Source: Nonomuraea gerenzanensis
Lineage (GTDB): Bacteria > Actinomycetota > Actinomycetes > Streptosporangiales > Streptosporangiaceae
Direction: 5' to 3'
Assembly: GCF_020215645.1 (NCBI RefSeq)
Contig: NZ_CP084058.1
Location: forward strand, 10,594,501-10,658,500
DNA: 64,000 nucleotides
Of the stretch, positions 44,941 to 53,135 are shown piece after piece. A program made the translations under genes and the position numbers. Numbering within the stretch: position 1 is the first letter of the stretch; each line of letters begins with the position of its first letter. Under the pieces are notes generated by a model. The model made no database searches and was not told the DNA's origin. It worked only from the letters and a program-made list of their open reading frames with translations.

Positions 44941-46761
44941 GTGCCGCGGCTCGCGATCGGCCCTGAGTTTCCCAGGGAGCTCAGCGCACTGGCCCAGCCG
45001 GTGCGCAGGGACGCCGTGGTCGCGCTGCGCCGGTTCCTGCTGAACGTGTCCGGCGCCCCGCACCCCGAGCGGGTCAGGGGCGCCAGGGACCCGAGGGTCG
45101 CGACCCTGCGCCTGGCCGAGGGCCATCGCGGGGTGGTGGTGCGGCAGCGGGACGTGTACTGGCTGCGCACGCTGCTGCCGGACCCCGAGGCCTGGTCGTA
45201 CGCCCGCCGCCACCGCTACGGCGTCAACCCGGCGATCGGCGTCGTCGAGGAGTGGGACGCCGAGGCGCTGGACAGGGTGGAGCCCGCGTTACGCCGATCG
45301 GCCAGGTCGGCGCGGCTGTTCGCGCCGATCTGCGACGGCGACCTGCTGGGGCTGGGCCTGGACCTCGCCGCGCTGCCGCTGTTCCGCCTGATCACGACCG
45401 AGGCCGACGTGGCCGCGCTGGAGCCGCTGCTGCCGCCCACCCAGTACGTCCCGCTGGCGGTGCTGGCCAGGGGCGGCTCGCTGTCGGAGGCGTGGCGGGA
45501 GCTGGACGCCTGGCGCGCGACCGACAGCGAGCCGGGCCCGATCGACCCCGAGGACCTGTACGCGGCGCTGCGCCGCAGCCCGGACCGGGCGGTGTTCGTC
45601 TCCGACAAGGTCACGCTGGACCGGGTGCTGGAGGCGCCGGGCTGGTGCACGTTCCTGTACCCGCCGCAGCACCGGCTGGCCAGGGCGGCCAGGTACGAGC
45701 ACCCGGTGCTGGTCGTGGGCGGCGCGGGCACCGGCAAGACCGTGGTCGCGCTGCACCGGGCGGCCCACCTGGCGGCGCGGGGCGCGGGTCCCGTGCTGCT
45801 GGTGACGTTCTCGCAGAGCCTGGCGGAGGACCTGGCGGCGCGGCTGGACGTGCTGATCGAGGACGAGGTGGTGCGCAAGCGGGTCGAGGTGGACAACGCC
45901 GAACGCCTCGCCGTGCGCATCGTGGCCGGCGCGGAGGGCAGGCGTCCCCCGCTGGTCGGCCCGGGGGCCCGATCGCTGGCCCAGCTCACGGAGGACGCGT
46001 TCCGGTTGCTGTCGATCTCGACAGGTGATCTGCTCGACGATGTGGATCCGGGGCGCAAGCCGTACCGTCACATGGTTGTGGACGAGGCACAGGACATCAG
46101 CCCCGCGCAGTGGCGGCTGCTCAGGGCGGCCGTGCCGCGGGCGCGGGACGATCTGTTCATCGTGGGTGATCCGCACCAGCGCGTCACCGACACGAAGGTG
46201 GCGCTCGGCGCGGTGGGCATCCCCGCCGACCAGCACTCGCTCGACCGCTCCCACCGGCTGCCGCAGGAGCTGCTGTCCTTCTCCGTACGGCTGCGCGGCG
46301 GCAGCCCGTCCCCCGGCCTGGTCAAGGGCGTGACCGACCTGGCGGCCTTCAGCGCGACGCGGCACGGCGAGCGGCCGGTGGTCAGGGCGTACGACACGCA
46401 GGAGGCGGAGCTGGCGGGGCTGCGCGGCACCGTCGACGGGTGGCTGGCCGACGGCGTGCCCGCCGGCGAGATCGCCGTGGGCGCCCGCAACCAGCGGCTG
46501 GTCCGCGCCGCCAAGCGGGCGCTGACCGGCCTGGACGTGCGGGCCTCGACCTTCCAGCAGCTGAAGGGGCTCGAGTTCGAGCGGGTGGCGCTCATCGGCG
46601 TGGCGGAGGGCGTGGTGCCCGAGCCGCCGCCGGAGGAGCCTTACGCGCGGGCTCGTGCCCTGCAGCGCGAACGGAGCATACTGTTCGTCGCCTGCACCCG
46701 GGCGCGTTCGATGCTCTATATCTCCCATTCCGGAAGAGGCAGCCCGTTTCTACCCCTCTGA
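44941..46761 (+). CDS. UvrD/Rep-like SF1 helicase with RelE-like N-terminal domain
   Basis: A 606-residue protein. The helicase core shows Walker A VVGGAGTGKTVVALHRA (about 260), Walker B MVVDEAQDISPAQW (379), motif III FIVGDPHQRV (410), LDRSHRLPQEL, motif V STFQQLKGLEFERVALIGVA (537) and motif VI ILFVACTRARSMLYI (584). The first ~110 residues (HPERVRGARDPRVATLRLAE, AWSYARRHRYGVNPAIGVVE) match the RelE/ParE-fold domain found before some UvrD-type helicases. Translation starts at GTG 44941, 4 nt after paralogue A. The core should be an ATP-dependent DNA or RNA translocase; the N-terminal domain may bind or cut RNA. Confidence 0.85.
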   Translation: MPRLAIGPEFPRELSALAQPVRRDAVVALRRFLLNVSGAPHPERVRGARDPRVATLRLAEGHRGVVVRQRDVYWLRTLLPDPEAWSYARRHRYGVNPAIGVVEEWDAEALDRVEPALRRSARSARLFAPICDGDLLGLGLDLAALPLFRLITTEADVAALEPLLPPTQYVPLAVLARGGSLSEAWRELDAWRATDSEPGPIDPEDLYAALRRSPDRAVFVSDKVTLDRVLEAPGWCTFLYPPQHRLARAARYEHPVLVVGGAGTGKTVVALHRAAHLAARGAGPVLLVTFSQSLAEDLAARLDVLIEDEVVRKRVEVDNAERLAVRIVAGAEGRRPPLVGPGARSLAQLTEDAFRLLSISTGDLLDDVDPGRKPYRHMVVDEAQDISPAQWRLLRAAVPRARDDLFIVGDPHQRVTDTKVALGAVGIPADQHSLDRSHRLPQELLSFSVRLRGGSPSPGLVKGVTDLAAFSATRHGERPVVRAYDTQEAELAGLRGTVDGWLADGVPAGEIAVGARNQRLVRAAKRALTGLDVRASTFQQLKGLEFERVALIGVAEGVVPEPPPEEPYARARALQRERSILFVACTRARSMLYISHSGRGSPFLPL

Positions 46762-46809
46762 TCACATAGTCTGAACTGCGGATATCTTCCCTTTGCCGGT
46801 TGGACCTCA

Positions 46810-48654
46810 ATGAACCTCAGCCTGAGCGACCTCGCGCCACCCCTGCGCTGGACCTCCCCTGGTCAGATAGCGCCGATCGTGGAGGAGCCCCAGCTGCCCG
46901 AGGCCTGGTGGCAGGCGATCCCCCTCGACCGCGCGTGCGCCATCGTCGGCGCGCAGACCGTCGCGGGCCACCTGGCCGACCTGGCCGTGGCCTGCTGGGG
47001 GCATCTCATGCTCGGCGACATCCTGCCGCTGCTGCGCTTCTCCGACCCCGCCGAGGCCGAGCGGACGCCGGAGACGCTGGGCAAGGACGTGGTGCAGAAG
47101 CTGTTCAGCGGCGTGTTCGAGCGGTTGCTGGAGCCCGCGCCCGAGGCCGTGCCCGCGCCGTCCAGGCCGGACAGGCCGCTGCCCGAGCTGATCGACGAGC
47201 TGTTCGGCGCGCTGGACGACCGGCAGCGCGCCATCGCCCGCGACCGCCTGTACGCCACGCAGCGGGCCACGCTGGACGAGCTGGCGCAGCGGTTCTCGGT
47301 GACGCGGGAGCGGATCAGGCAGATCGAGCGCGACCTGCGCGACCACGTGGAGTCCTGGCTGAGCAGGCCGGAGGCCGCCCCCCTGGTCGCGCACGTGACC
47401 TGGCTGCGCGGCCGGCTGGGCTCGGCGGCGCCGGCCGACGACCTTCAGGCCACCGTGCCGTGGCACCGGACCGAGCTGCGCACGCTGGGGATCCCGGCGT
47501 GGCGGTTCGTGCGCACGCTGCTGACCGGCTACGAGCAGGCCGACGGCTGGCTGGTGGCGGGCGGCGCCGACGAGCTGAGGGAGAAGACGCGCCAGCTCTT
47601 CGCCGACGGGCCGCACCCGCTCGGCGAGGCCGTGTCCATGGTGTCCCAGCTCGGCGTGCGCGAGGACGTGGCCGAGCGGTGGATCCTGGCCGTGCCGCAG
47701 CTACGGGTGCTGGGCCAGCACGTGGTGCCGTGGCCGCGCAGCATCAACGAGAAGGCCGAGGCGGTGCTGGCGGTGGCGGGCGCGCCGCTGTCGCCGGAGG
47801 AGATCCAGGAGCGCATCGGCGAGGACTACAGCCTGGTCGGCATCCGCAACCAGCTCACCGCCGACGAGCGCTTCCGCCGGGTCGACCGCAACAAGTACGG
47901 GCTGACCAGGTGGGGCGGCGACGAGTACCTGGGGATCAGGGAGATGATCGCCAGGGAGATCGAGCGGGCCGGCGGCGAGGCCTCGGTCAGCACGATCGTG
48001 GCCAACCTGACCTCCCGTTACGACGTGAGCGAGAGCTCGGTGCGCGCGTACTCCGGCGGGCCGGGGTTCGAGCGCACGCAGCGGGGCTGGATCAGGGTGG
48101 CGGGCACCGCGCCCGGCGGGGAGGCGGAGCCGTACCAGCCGCGCAAGGACGTCTCTGAGACGCGGCGCAGCTTCCGCTCCCGCGACGGCCGCTGGTGGCA
48201 CCGGGTGGACGTCAACGCCGAGCACCTGCGCGGCTCCGGGTCGCCGCTGCCGACGGGGTTCGCGGCGTACCTGGGGATGGCGCCGGGCGGGCAGCTCACG
48301 GCGTCCGCGCCGTCCGGCGACGTGGTGATCAGCTGGCACAACCAGCCGACGATGGGCTCGATCCGCAACGTGCTGGCCGAGTACAAGGCGCAGGAGGGCG
48401 ACCACGTCTTCCTGACCGTGTCCGACGGCGGGGAGCTGCTGACCCGCTACCTGCCGGCCGCGCCCGTGGGCATGCCGCCCATCAACCGGGCGCTCTACCT
48501 GTTCGGCTACACCGCGCCCGTCAGCTCGGAGATCGAGGGCCTGCGGCTGATCGGGGCCAGGATCGGGCTGCCCGACACGGCCACCCGCGAGGAGATCCTC
48601 GGCAGGCTCCGCGAGCGCGGCGACAGGGACATACTCGGTTTCCTGGGCGGATGA
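46810..48654 (+). CDS. Sigma-region-4/HARE-HTH-like paralogue B of the three-gene cluster
   Basis: A 614-residue protein. Residues 1-110 (NLSLSDLAPPLRWTSPGQIA, EAWWQAIPLDRACAIVG) and 442-614 (YQPRKDVSETRRSFRSRDGR to ILGRLRERGDRDILGFLGG) are shared with paralogue A. Residues 123-185 are a sigma-70 region-4-like HTH: LDELAQRFSVTRERIRQIER is a textbook match. Residues 314-368 (AEAVLAVAGAPLSPEEIQER, RFRRVDRNKYGLTRWG) resemble a HARE-HTH/RpoE-delta winged helix, followed by another winged helix to 432. It therefore looks like a multi-HTH DNA-binding protein rather than a true sigma factor, since region 2 is absent. cysS follows after 20 nt. Confidence 0.8.
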   Translation: MNLSLSDLAPPLRWTSPGQIAPIVEEPQLPEAWWQAIPLDRACAIVGAQTVAGHLADLAVACWGHLMLGDILPLLRFSDPAEAERTPETLGKDVVQKLFSGVFERLLEPAPEAVPAPSRPDRPLPELIDELFGALDDRQRAIARDRLYATQRATLDELAQRFSVTRERIRQIERDLRDHVESWLSRPEAAPLVAHVTWLRGRLGSAAPADDLQATVPWHRTELRTLGIPAWRFVRTLLTGYEQADGWLVAGGADELREKTRQLFADGPHPLGEAVSMVSQLGVREDVAERWILAVPQLRVLGQHVVPWPRSINEKAEAVLAVAGAPLSPEEIQERIGEDYSLVGIRNQLTADERFRRVDRNKYGLTRWGGDEYLGIREMIAREIERAGGEASVSTIVANLTSRYDVSESSVRAYSGGPGFERTQRGWIRVAGTAPGGEAEPYQPRKDVSETRRSFRSRDGRWWHRVDVNAEHLRGSGSPLPTGFAAYLGMAPGGQLTASAPSGDVVISWHNQPTMGSIRNVLAEYKAQEGDHVFLTVSDGGELLTRYLPAAPVGMPPINRALYLFGYTAPVSSEIEGLRLIGARIGLPDTATREEILGRLRERGDRDILGFLGG

Positions 48655-48674
48655 CCCCGGGCTAAGCTCGGGAG

Positions 48675-50048
48675 ATGTTGCGGATCTACGACACGCGTGC
48701 CAGGCAGGTCGAGGAGATCGCCGCCGGGCGCGCGGTGCGGATGTACACGTGCGGGCCGACGGTCTACCGGCACGCGCACGTGGGCAACCTGCGCACGTAC
48801 CTGCTGTCCGACCTGATCAGACGGGTCCTGGAGCGGCGGCGGGTGCGGGTCGTGGCCTGTCAGAACATCACCGACGTCGGCCACCTCGCCGATGACGCAG
48901 GGGCCGAGGCCGAGGGCGAGGACAAGGTCCTCGCCCAGGCGCGCGCCGAGGGGCGCTCGCCGCTGGAGCTGGCGCGCCACTACGAGGACGCCTTCAGGGC
49001 CGACACGGCCGCGCTCAACCTCCGGCCGCCCGAGCACCTGCCCAGGGCCAGCGAGAGCGTCGAGCTGATGGTGGAGCTGATCGCCAAGCTGGTCGAGCAG
49101 GGGCACGCCTACGCCGTGCCCGACGGCTCGGTCTTCTTCGACGTACGGACGTTCCCCTCCTACGGGGAGATCTCCGGCAACCGGCTCGACGCACTCAAGC
49201 CCGCCCACCGCATCGAGACCGTCGATCCCCGCAAGCGCTTCCACGCCGACTGGGCGCTGTGGAAGCCCGGCGAGGGCGAGCTGACCTGGGAGACTCCGTG
49301 GGGGCGCGGCTTCCCCGGCTGGCACGTGGAGTGCTCGGCCATGTCCCTGCGCTTCCTCGGGCCGCGCTTCGAGATCCACACCGCCGGCATCGACCTGCGC
49401 TTCCCGCACCACGAGGACGAGCGCGCGCAGTCGAACGCGGCGACCGGCCACGAGGTGGTCGACCACTGGGTGCACGGGGAGCACCTGCTCTTCGACGGGC
49501 AGAAGATGGCCAAGTCCACGGGGAACGTGGTGCTGCTGTCCGACGTGGTCTCGGCCGGGCTCGACCCGCTGGCCGTGCGGATGGCGTTCCTGGAGCACCG
49601 CTACCGCCAGCAGCTCAACCTCACGTGGGACACGCTGAGGGCCGCCGACCGCACGGTGCGCAGGTGGCGCTCGCGGGTGGCCGATTGGGCCGAGTCGGTC
49701 AGCGCGCCCCTGTCGCAGGAGCACGTGGACCGGGCGGAGGCCGCCTTCGACGACGACCTCGACACTCCGGCGGCCCTGCGGGTGCTGCGGGAGCTGGAGC
49801 GGGACGAGTCGGTGGCGCCGGGGGCGAAGTTCGAGACGTTCCTGCACCTGGACCAGGTGCTGGGGCTGGACCTGTCCATCGACATCGGCAAGCCCAAGGT
49901 GCTGCCGCCCGGGGCAGCCGAGCTGCTGGAGGCGCGGGCCAGGGCCAGGGAGTCCGGCGACTGGGCCGCCTCCGACCGGTTGCGGGAGGAGCTGGCGGAG
50001 CTGGGTGTACGCGTTTCCGACACGGCCGAGGGTCAGACCTGGGTCTGA
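48675..50048 (+). CDS. cysS: Cysteinyl-tRNA synthetase
   Basis: A 457-residue class I synthetase that charges tRNA-Cys. Zinc/active-site RMYTCGPTVYRHAHVGNLRT contains the HIGH-type HAHVG; further motifs are NITDVGHLADDAGAEAEGED, GWHVECSAMSLRFLG, IDLRFPHHEDERAQS and the KMSKS loop as GQKMAKSTGN (Ser replaced by Ala). The helical DALR-type region is present, so it is not the shorter MshC. It may be a second CysRS. TAAGCT (48663-48668) sits 6 nt before ATG 48675, so it can have its own promoter despite being 20 nt behind the cluster. Confidence 0.9.
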   Translation: MLRIYDTRARQVEEIAAGRAVRMYTCGPTVYRHAHVGNLRTYLLSDLIRRVLERRRVRVVACQNITDVGHLADDAGAEAEGEDKVLAQARAEGRSPLELARHYEDAFRADTAALNLRPPEHLPRASESVELMVELIAKLVEQGHAYAVPDGSVFFDVRTFPSYGEISGNRLDALKPAHRIETVDPRKRFHADWALWKPGEGELTWETPWGRGFPGWHVECSAMSLRFLGPRFEIHTAGIDLRFPHHEDERAQSNAATGHEVVDHWVHGEHLLFDGQKMAKSTGNVVLLSDVVSAGLDPLAVRMAFLEHRYRQQLNLTWDTLRAADRTVRRWRSRVADWAESVSAPLSQEHVDRAEAAFDDDLDTPAALRVLRELERDESVAPGAKFETFLHLDQVLGLDLSIDIGKPKVLPPGAAELLEARARARESGDWAASDRLREELAELGVRVSDTAEGQTWV

Positions 50049-50114
50049 GGCCCGTCCGGAGGAGTGATCACGAACTGCCAGACTTGATGCCAGTTCGGCA
50101 TGAAGGAGGTGGCG

Positions 50115-52634
50115 GTGAGGCCCTATGCGTGGATGCCGTGGCCGTTGCGGTGGTCCGCTCGGGTGTTGACCGTGCTTCTCGCACTGGTTCTGGTGCTGGC
50201 AGGGGTCCTCGTCTACACGGTGCGCAAGTCGTTCCCGCAGGTGGACGGATCGCTGCGGCTCCCCGGCTTGACCGGGACCGTGGAGATTTATCGGGATAAA
50301 TCGGGGATCCCCCACATTTATGCCGACAGCGCTGCGGACCTGTTCCTGGCCCAGGGGTTCGTGCACGCCCAGGACCGCTTCTACGAGATGGACTTCCGCC
50401 GCCACATGACCGCCGGGCGCCTGTCGGAGCTCTACGGCGCCGCCACCCTCGACACCGACAAGGCCCTGCGGACCATGGGCTGGCGCAGGGTGGCCGAGCG
50501 GGAGGTGCCCGAGCTGGCCCAGGAGACGAAGGGCTACCTCGACGCGTACGCCAAGGGCGTCAACGCCTGGCTCAGCGCCAACCCGAACGCCTCCGACCGC
50601 AGCCTCGAGTACTCCATCCTGAAGCTCCAGGGCGGCGGCGGCACACCGGAGAAGTGGACCCCGGTCGACTCCGTGGCCTGGCTCAAGGCCATGGCGTGGG
50701 ACCTGCGCTCCAACGTCGAGGACGAGATCGACCGCGCCCTGGCGCTGACCGAGCTGCCCAGGGAGCGGGTGGAGCAGCTCTACCCCGGCTACCCGTACGA
50801 CCGTCACCTGCCGATCGTCAACGAGGGCGCCGTCGTCCAGGGCCGCTTCGACCAGCGGGCCGAGCCGCGGCTGCGCGGCAACCGGGCGCTCGCCGACGCC
50901 GCCGACACGCTCGGCGACCTGCCGGACACGCTGGGCACGGGCTCCCCCGGCACCGGCGACCGGTCGGGGCTCGGGTCGAACTCGTGGGTGATCTCCGGCG
51001 AGTACACCACCGGCGGCAAGCCGCTGCTGGCCAACGACCCGCACCTGTCGCCGGGGCTGCCGTCCGTCTGGTACCAGGCGGGGCTGCACTGCCGCAAGCT
51101 CACCGCCGAGTGCCCGTACGACGTGACAGGGTTCACCTTCTCCGGCGTGCCCGGTGTGATCATCGGGCAGACGGACAAGATCGCGTGGGGCTTCACGAAC
51201 CTCGGCCCCGACGTGGCCGACCTCTTCCTGGAGCAGGTCGACGGCGACACCTACCTCTACAAGGGCTCGCGGCTGCCGCTGGAGACCCGGCAGGAGAAGA
51301 TCAAGGTGGCGGGGGGCGCGACCGTCACGCTCACCGTCAGGGCCACCCGGCACGGCCCGCTGATCAACCAGGTCATCCCCACCGCCAAGCCCAGCGGCGA
51401 GGCCAACGCGGTGGCGCTGCAGTGGACGGCGCTGACGCCCGGCAGGACGGTGGACGCGATCTTCGCGCTGAACAAGGCCGCCGACTGGCAGGAGTTCAAG
51501 GCGGCGGCGGCCCTGTTCGACGTCCCGGCGCAGAACCTCGTCTACGCCGACACCTCCGGCAAGATCGGCTACCAGGCGCCCGGCCGCATCCCCGTGCGCG
51601 CGAACGGCGACGGCACCTGGCCGGTCCCCGGCTGGACCGGCGAGTACGAGTGGAACGCCGCCCCCATCCCCTACGACCAGCTCCCCTCGGTCGAGGACCC
51701 GGCGGACGGCTTCATCGTCACCGCCAACAACGCCGTCATCGACCCCGAGCGCTACAAGCCGCTGCTCACCAAGGACTGGTCGTACGGCTACCGCTCCGAG
51801 CGCATCCGCACCCTGCTCAAGGAGGCCATCAAGAAGGGCCCGATCGACACGGGCACCATGGCGCGGATCCAGCAGGACACCTACAACGGCTTCGCCGACA
51901 CGCTGGTCCCGGCCCTGATGGAGGTGGACCTGGCGGGCCCGTCCGTCCAGGCCAGGGACCTGCTCAAGACGTGGGACCGCATGCAGGGCGTCGACTCGGC
52001 CCCCGCCGCGTACTTCAACGCCGTCTGGCGGCACGTGCTCACGCTGACCTTCAACGACGACCTGCCCGCGGCGGCCCGCCCCGCCGGAGGCGACCGCTGG
52101 TACGAGGTCGTCAGGCGGCTGCTGGAGGCGCCGGAGGACCCGTTCTGGGACGACGTGACCACCCGCGAGGTCGCGGAGACCCGCGACGACATCCTGCGCC
52201 AGGCCATGGCCTCGGCCCACCAGGAGCTCGCCGACCGGCTCGGCACGGACGTCAAGGCATGGCGCTGGGGCGACCTGCACCGGCTCGAACTCGTCAACGG
52301 CTCGCTCGGGACCTCGGGGATCGGGCCGGTGGAGGCGCTGTTCAACCGGGGTCCGCTGCCGGTGGCCGGCGGCAAGGACGCGGTGAACGCCACGGGCTGG
52401 AACGTTCAGAACGACTACGCGATCACGGCGGTGCCGTCGATGCGGATGATCGCCGACCTGTCGGACCTGAACCAGTCCCGGTGGATCAACCTGACGGGCG
52501 CCTCGGGGCACGCCTTCCACGACAACTACTGGGACCAGGCCGAGGCGTGGGCGCGGGGCGAGCTGCTGCCGATGCGCTCCAAGCCGGAGTCGGTCAGGAA
52601 GGCCGCCGTGCACACGCTCAAGCTGACCCCCTGA
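50115..52634 (+). CDS. Penicillin acylase family (Ntn) amidohydrolase
   Basis: An 839-residue membrane-anchored member of the penicillin G acylase/acyl-homoserine-lactone acylase family. One N-terminal helix (VLTVLLALVLVLAGVLVYTV) leads to the alpha chain (EIYRDKSGIPHIYADSAADL, AQGFVHAQDRFYEMDFRRH). The self-processing nucleophile Ser lies in GLGSNSWVISG (about residue 288), with LLANDPHLSPGLPS after it. Substrates are N-acyl amides such as quorum signals or beta-lactams. GTG 50115 is preferred to ATG 50100 because a perfect AAGGAGGT (50103-50110) lies between them at the right distance from the GTG. Confidence 0.9.
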   Translation: MRPYAWMPWPLRWSARVLTVLLALVLVLAGVLVYTVRKSFPQVDGSLRLPGLTGTVEIYRDKSGIPHIYADSAADLFLAQGFVHAQDRFYEMDFRRHMTAGRLSELYGAATLDTDKALRTMGWRRVAEREVPELAQETKGYLDAYAKGVNAWLSANPNASDRSLEYSILKLQGGGGTPEKWTPVDSVAWLKAMAWDLRSNVEDEIDRALALTELPRERVEQLYPGYPYDRHLPIVNEGAVVQGRFDQRAEPRLRGNRALADAADTLGDLPDTLGTGSPGTGDRSGLGSNSWVISGEYTTGGKPLLANDPHLSPGLPSVWYQAGLHCRKLTAECPYDVTGFTFSGVPGVIIGQTDKIAWGFTNLGPDVADLFLEQVDGDTYLYKGSRLPLETRQEKIKVAGGATVTLTVRATRHGPLINQVIPTAKPSGEANAVALQWTALTPGRTVDAIFALNKAADWQEFKAAAALFDVPAQNLVYADTSGKIGYQAPGRIPVRANGDGTWPVPGWTGEYEWNAAPIPYDQLPSVEDPADGFIVTANNAVIDPERYKPLLTKDWSYGYRSERIRTLLKEAIKKGPIDTGTMARIQQDTYNGFADTLVPALMEVDLAGPSVQARDLLKTWDRMQGVDSAPAAYFNAVWRHVLTLTFNDDLPAAARPAGGDRWYEVVRRLLEAPEDPFWDDVTTREVAETRDDILRQAMASAHQELADRLGTDVKAWRWGDLHRLELVNGSLGTSGIGPVEALFNRGPLPVAGGKDAVNATGWNVQNDYAITAVPSMRMIADLSDLNQSRWINLTGASGHAFHDNYWDQAEAWARGELLPMRSKPESVRKAAVHTLKLTP

Positions 52635-52643
52635 CGGGCGGCG

Positions 52644-53060
52644 TCAACCCCTGGTCCGGCGCCACCACAGCCGCTGGTGCGGATAGCCGCCGTCGTCCAG
52701 GCCCGCCAGGCGTTCGAAGACGTTGTACGAGGCCTGATGACCGCAGACGATCACCGAGCCGAGCATGGCCAGCAGGTAGAGCGGCAACATCGGCAGCCCC
52801 AGGCACCACGCCCACTGGGTGGCGTGCCGCCCCTCGTGCAGGATGAGCCGCTCGTCCAGCGCGTCGCGCCTGGTCAGGACCACGTTCCCGACCGTGAACG
52901 CGCCCGCGATCGGGAAGCGGTAGCGGTAGCCGAAGGCCAGGACGAGCCCGTCGGGGCCGGGCGTCCTGGACGTGCCGCCCACGACGGCGAGCAGCAGGCC
53001 GAGCGGCGTGGAGAGGTTGGCGTAGTTCACGGCACGCCGGAACCGGAGGCGCCTGTTCAT
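52644..53060 (-). CDS. Small membrane protein with HEGRH motif
   Basis: A 138-residue protein. It begins with basic residues (MNRRLRFRRAVNYANLSTPL) and a hydrophobic helix, then a beta-rich middle (FPIAGAFTVGNVVLTRRDAL) and ERLILHEGRHATQWAWCLGL followed by a membrane helix. HEGRH fits the HExxH zinc-protease pattern, but no third ligand is obvious, so catalysis is uncertain. Family not recognised. Convergent with the acylase gene (9 nt) and divergent from the secreted-protein gene at 53136. Confidence 0.65.
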   Translation of the reverse strand: MNRRLRFRRAVNYANLSTPLGLLLAVVGGTSRTPGPDGLVLAFGYRYRFPIAGAFTVGNVVLTRRDALDERLILHEGRHATQWAWCLGLPMLPLYLLAMLGSVIVCGHQASYNVFERLAGLDDGGYPHQRLWWRRTRG

Positions 53061-53071
53061 GCGTCTGAGTC

Positions 53072-53099
53072 TTGACTCATCTTGACAAGTCGGAATAAT
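53072..53099 (+). promoter_or_regulatory. Housekeeping-type promoter
   Basis: TTGACT (53072-53077), 16-nt spacer, AATAAT (53094-53099); close to the SigA consensus and rare in this GC-rich window. It would drive the secreted-protein gene at 53136 with a leader of about 30 nt. Confidence 0.55.
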
Positions 53100-53135
53100 G
53101 ATCCCCGTCCTGAAATCTCCCACAAGAGCAGGATT

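Noticed and set aside
44941..46761. The helicase as GajB of a Gabija system
   Set aside because: No OLD-type GajA is adjacent; the flanking genes are sigma-region-4-like paralogues, and the ATPase/TOPRIM cassette is 28 kb away.
46810..48654. Paralogue B as a true sigma factor
   Set aside because: It has a region-4-like HTH but no region 2, so it cannot bind the -10 element or the polymerase clamp in the normal way.
48675..50048. The synthetase as mycothiol ligase MshC, given mshB in the window
   Set aside because: It has full CysRS length with the helical C-terminal region and the CysRS-type HAHVG and GEDK-like segments.
48507..52613. A 1368-codon open frame on the minus strand
   Set aside because: It lies antisense to paralogue B, cysS and the acylase gene, all with clear motifs; its translation is Arg/Gly/Val/His-rich without domains. 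Long antisense frames are normal in DNA of this GC content.
50100..53060. A biosynthetic gene cluster around the acylase
   Set aside because: No synthase, ligase or tailoring set is present; the acylase stands alone.
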